This document shows positions 61,876 to 64,000 of a stretch of DNA of 64,000 nucleotides, piece by piece. The stretch covers positions 1-64,000 of the forward strand of contig JAWKRT010000001.1 of the NCBI GenBank assembly GCA_041389495.1. The letters are read 5' to 3'. The position numbers and the translations under genes were made by a program. Source of the DNA: Myxococcota bacterium (GTDB lineage: Bacteria; Myxococcota_A; UBA9160; UBA4427). How positions within the stretch are numbered: position 1 is the first letter of the stretch; every line of letters starts with the position of its first letter. The notes beneath the pieces were generated by a model. The model did not search any database. It was not told the origin of the DNA and was given only the letters and a program-made list of their open reading frames with translations.

Positions 61876-63104
61876 CAGGCGAAGAGCTCCCGCACCTTCT
61901 CGATGCCGGCGACGAGCGCGTCGACGTCGTCGCGCCCGTTGTAGATGGAGAACGACGCGCGCGCGGTGGCGGGCAGGCCGTAGCGGTCCATCACCGGCTG
62001 CGCGCAGTGATGGCCGGTGCGCAGCGCGATGCCCTCCTGGTCGAGGATGGTGCCGACGTCGTGCGGGTGCGCGAAGTCGAGCACGAAGGAGACGACGGCG
62101 GCCTTCTGCCGCGCGGTGCCGACGATGCGCAGCCCGGGCACGGCGCCGAGCCGCTCGGTCGCGTGCGCGAGCAGGTCGTGCTCGTGCGCGGCGATCGCGT
62201 CGAGCCCGAGCGCCTCGACGTACTCGATCGCCGCGGCGAGCCCGACGGCCTCGGCGATCGCGGGCGTGCCGGCCTCGAACTTCGCGGGCACGGGCGCGTA
62301 GGTCGTCCGCTCGAACGTCACCTGCTCGATCATGTCGCCGCCGCCCTGCCACGGCGGCATCGCGTCGAGCAGCGGGAGGCGGCCCCACAGCGCGCCGATG
62401 CCCGACGGCCCGAAGATCTTGTGCCCGGTGACGACGTAGAAGTCGCAGCCGAGGTCGGCGACGTCGATGCGCAGGTGCGGCGCGGCCTGCGCGCCGTCGA
62501 CGAGCACGAGCGCGCCGTGCGCGTGCGCGAGCGCGGCGATCTCCTTCACCGGGTTGATCGTGCCGAGCGCGTTCGACACGTGCGTCACGCCGACGAGCTT
62601 CGTGCGCGGCGTGAGGAGCTTCGCGAGCTCGTCCATCTCGAGCTCGCCGCGGTCGTCGATCGGCACGACGCGCAGCCGCGCGCCCGTCTGCGCGCACAGC
62701 ATCTGCCACGGCACGATGTTGGCGTGGTGCTCCATCTGCGTGACGAGCACCTCGTCACCGGCGCCGACGTTCGCGCGTCCCCACGCCTGCGCGACGAGGT
62801 TGATGCCCTCGGTCGCGTTGCGCGTGAACACGATCTCGCGCGGCGAGGCCGCGCCGAGGAAGCGGGCGACCGTGGCGCGCGCGCCCTCGAAGGCCTCGGT
62901 CGACGCCTGCGAGAGCCGGTACACGCCGCGGTGGATGTTCGCGTAGCTCGTCTCGTAGAAGGCGGTCATCGCGTCGAGCACGGCGCGCGGCTTCTGCGCG
63001 CTCGCCGCGCTGTCGAGGAAGACGAGCCGCCGGCCGCGCACGGGCTCGGCGAGGATCGGGAAGTCGGCGCGCACGCGCGCGACGTCGAGCGCGGCGCGCG
63101 TCAT
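61875..63104 (-). CDS. sufS: Cysteine desulfurase SufS
   Basis: SufS takes sulfur from cysteine as a persulfide for Fe-S clusters. The 409-residue PLP enzyme has FLDSAASAQKP, TRNATEGINLVA, the PLP lysine VVTGHKIFGPSG and the persulfide cysteine loop RTGHHCAQP. The ATG at 63104 overlaps the SufD stop as ATGA. Confidence 0.97.
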
Positions 63105-64000
63105 CGCTCGGCTCCTTCGAGGCCGGCGGCGCCGCCGATCGCCGCGCGCACGCGCTCGCGCACCGCGGCGCCGAGCACGTCGCCCGCGAGCGCCGCGACG
63201 TCGTCGACCACCTCGCTCGCGAACGCCTCGACCAGCATGCGGTGCGCGTCGCCGCGGGCGATGCCGCGCGAGCGCAGGAAGAAGAGCGCGTCGCGGTCGA
63301 GCTGGCCGATCGTCGATCCGTGGCTGCAGCGCACGTCGTCGGCCCAGATCTCGAGCTGCGGCTTCGTGTCGATCTCGGCGTGCGGCGAGAGCAGCAGGTT
63401 CGGGTTTCGCTGCTCGGCCGACGTCTTCTGCGCGTCCGGCCGCACGACGACGCGGCCGCGGAAGACGCCGCGCGAGCGGTCGGCGAGCACGCCCTTGTAG
63501 AGCTCGCGACTCGTGCAGTGCGGGACGGCGTGGTCGACGAGCGTGTGGTTGTCGACGTGGCGCGTGCCGCTCCCGAGGAAGAGCCCGTCGAGGTCGACCG
63601 CGGCTCCCTCCTCCGCGAGCACGACCTCGACGTCGTTTCGCACGAGCGCGCCGCCGAGCGCGAGCGTGACGACGCGGAGCGAGCCGCCCCGCTCGACGCG
63701 AGCGAACAGGCGCGAGACGTGGAGCGCGGCGTCGTCCTCGCGCTGCAGCCATACGACGTCGAGCCGCGCGCCGGGGCCGACGCGCAGCTCGGCGAGCGCG
63801 TTCGTGAAGCGCGCGCCGAGCGAGCCGCCGCCGCCCGCGCCCGCGCGCGATGCGAAGTCGACGACGACGACCGCGCGGCTCGTGGCCGCGGCCTCGAGCC
63901 ACAGGCGCGGGTGCTGCATGCCGGGCGCGGCCTCGAACGCGACGCGCACGGGCGCGTCGAGCGCCGCGCCGCGCGGCACGCGCACGACGGCACCGCCGTC
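63101..64000 (-). CDS. sufD: SufD, 5' end outside window
   Basis: The C-terminal 300 residues of the SufB/SufD family are present. They include AEQRNPNLLLSPHAEIDTKPQLEI, DVRCSHGSTIGQLDRDALFFLRSRGI and LVEAFASEV, all typical SufD. The N-terminal region runs off the right edge. SufD forms the SufBCD scaffold complex; sufB and sufC are expected upstream of the window. It is coupled to sufS by the ATGA overlap. Confidence 0.95.
   Translation of the reverse strand, partial: DGGAVVRVPRGAALDAPVRVAFEAAPGMQHPRLWLEAAATSRAVVVVDFASRAGAGGGGSLGARFTNALAELRVGPGARLDVVWLQREDDAALHVSRLFARVERGGSLRVVTLALGGALVRNDVEVVLAEEGAAVDLDGLFLGSGTRHVDNHTLVDHAVPHCTSRELYKGVLADRSRGVFRGRVVVRPDAQKTSAEQRNPNLLLSPHAEIDTKPQLEIWADDVRCSHGSTIGQLDRDALFFLRSRGIARGDAHRMLVEAFASEVVDDVAALAGDVLGAAVRERVRAAIGGAAGLEGAER

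Overview
The window is very GC-rich, Gram-negative-type chromosomal DNA with strong third-position G/C bias, short intergenic gaps and many 4-bp GTGA/ATGA gene overlaps. The gene content includes a LolB/Lpp-style set of lipoproteins, a PEP-CTERM protein, a split FO synthase (cofG/cofH), a SUF operon, a sigma-54-type promoter, a LigW-like amidohydrolase and many DUF families. It suits a member of the former Deltaproteobacteria (Myxococcota, Binatota or a relative), but no rRNA or other strict phylogenetic marker is present, so this placement is an inference.

Layout. 1-5 kb: sulfur assimilation block on the minus strand (cysK, GtrA membrane protein, DUF4202, rhodanese, unknown protein, siroheme sulfite/nitrite reductase). 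5.4-7.9 kb: cofG-cofH for the F420 chromophore. 7.9-12 kb: an unusual dnaA, LON-domain protein, zinc metallopeptidase and small proteins. 12.4-14.5 kb: thiC under a TPP riboswitch. 14.6-19.4 kb: SDR, CcmI-C-like lipoprotein, secreted protein, ClC channel, Nudix hydrolase. 19.4-31 kb: housekeeping and small-molecule genes (amidohydrolase, SGNH hydrolase, sirohydrochlorin chelatase, ferredoxin, CinA-like protein, aroC, Smr, mutY, M23 peptidase, phosphatase, thioesterase). 31-37.2 kb: gdhA, acs, aminopeptidase P and a lipoprotein. 37.2-37.6 kb: a gene-free stretch with a near-consensus sigma-54 promoter and a strong terminator, which together look like a small-RNA gene. 37.6-47.5 kb: HAF-repeat PEP-CTERM protein, RNase D, FIST protein, iclR with its own operator, ilvE, proS, a 5'-3' exonuclease and a PuuD-like membrane protein. 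47.5-59.9 kb: cytochrome c, lipid and membrane genes, transporters, GNATs, HAD and a small lipoprotein. 59.4-61 kb: a lower-GC islet holding a truncated RelA/SpoT-domain gene followed by an attC-like palindrome. 61-64 kb: sufD-sufS-sufU-sufT, cut by the window edge.

Functional links. The sulfite reductase needs siroheme and reducing power. A SirB/CbiX chelatase and a [2Fe-2S] ferredoxin sit together about 17 kb away, and CysK and rhodanese would use the sulfide. The many Fe-S proteins here (SiR, CofG, CofH, ThiC, MutY, ferredoxin) depend on the SUF machinery at the right edge.

The most novel candidates are the sigma-54 small RNA at 37385-37596, the truncated alarmone-synthetase cassette at 60209-60982, and the DnaA with altered DNA-recognition residues. 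No CRISPR array, prophage, intact insertion sequence, tRNA or rRNA was seen.
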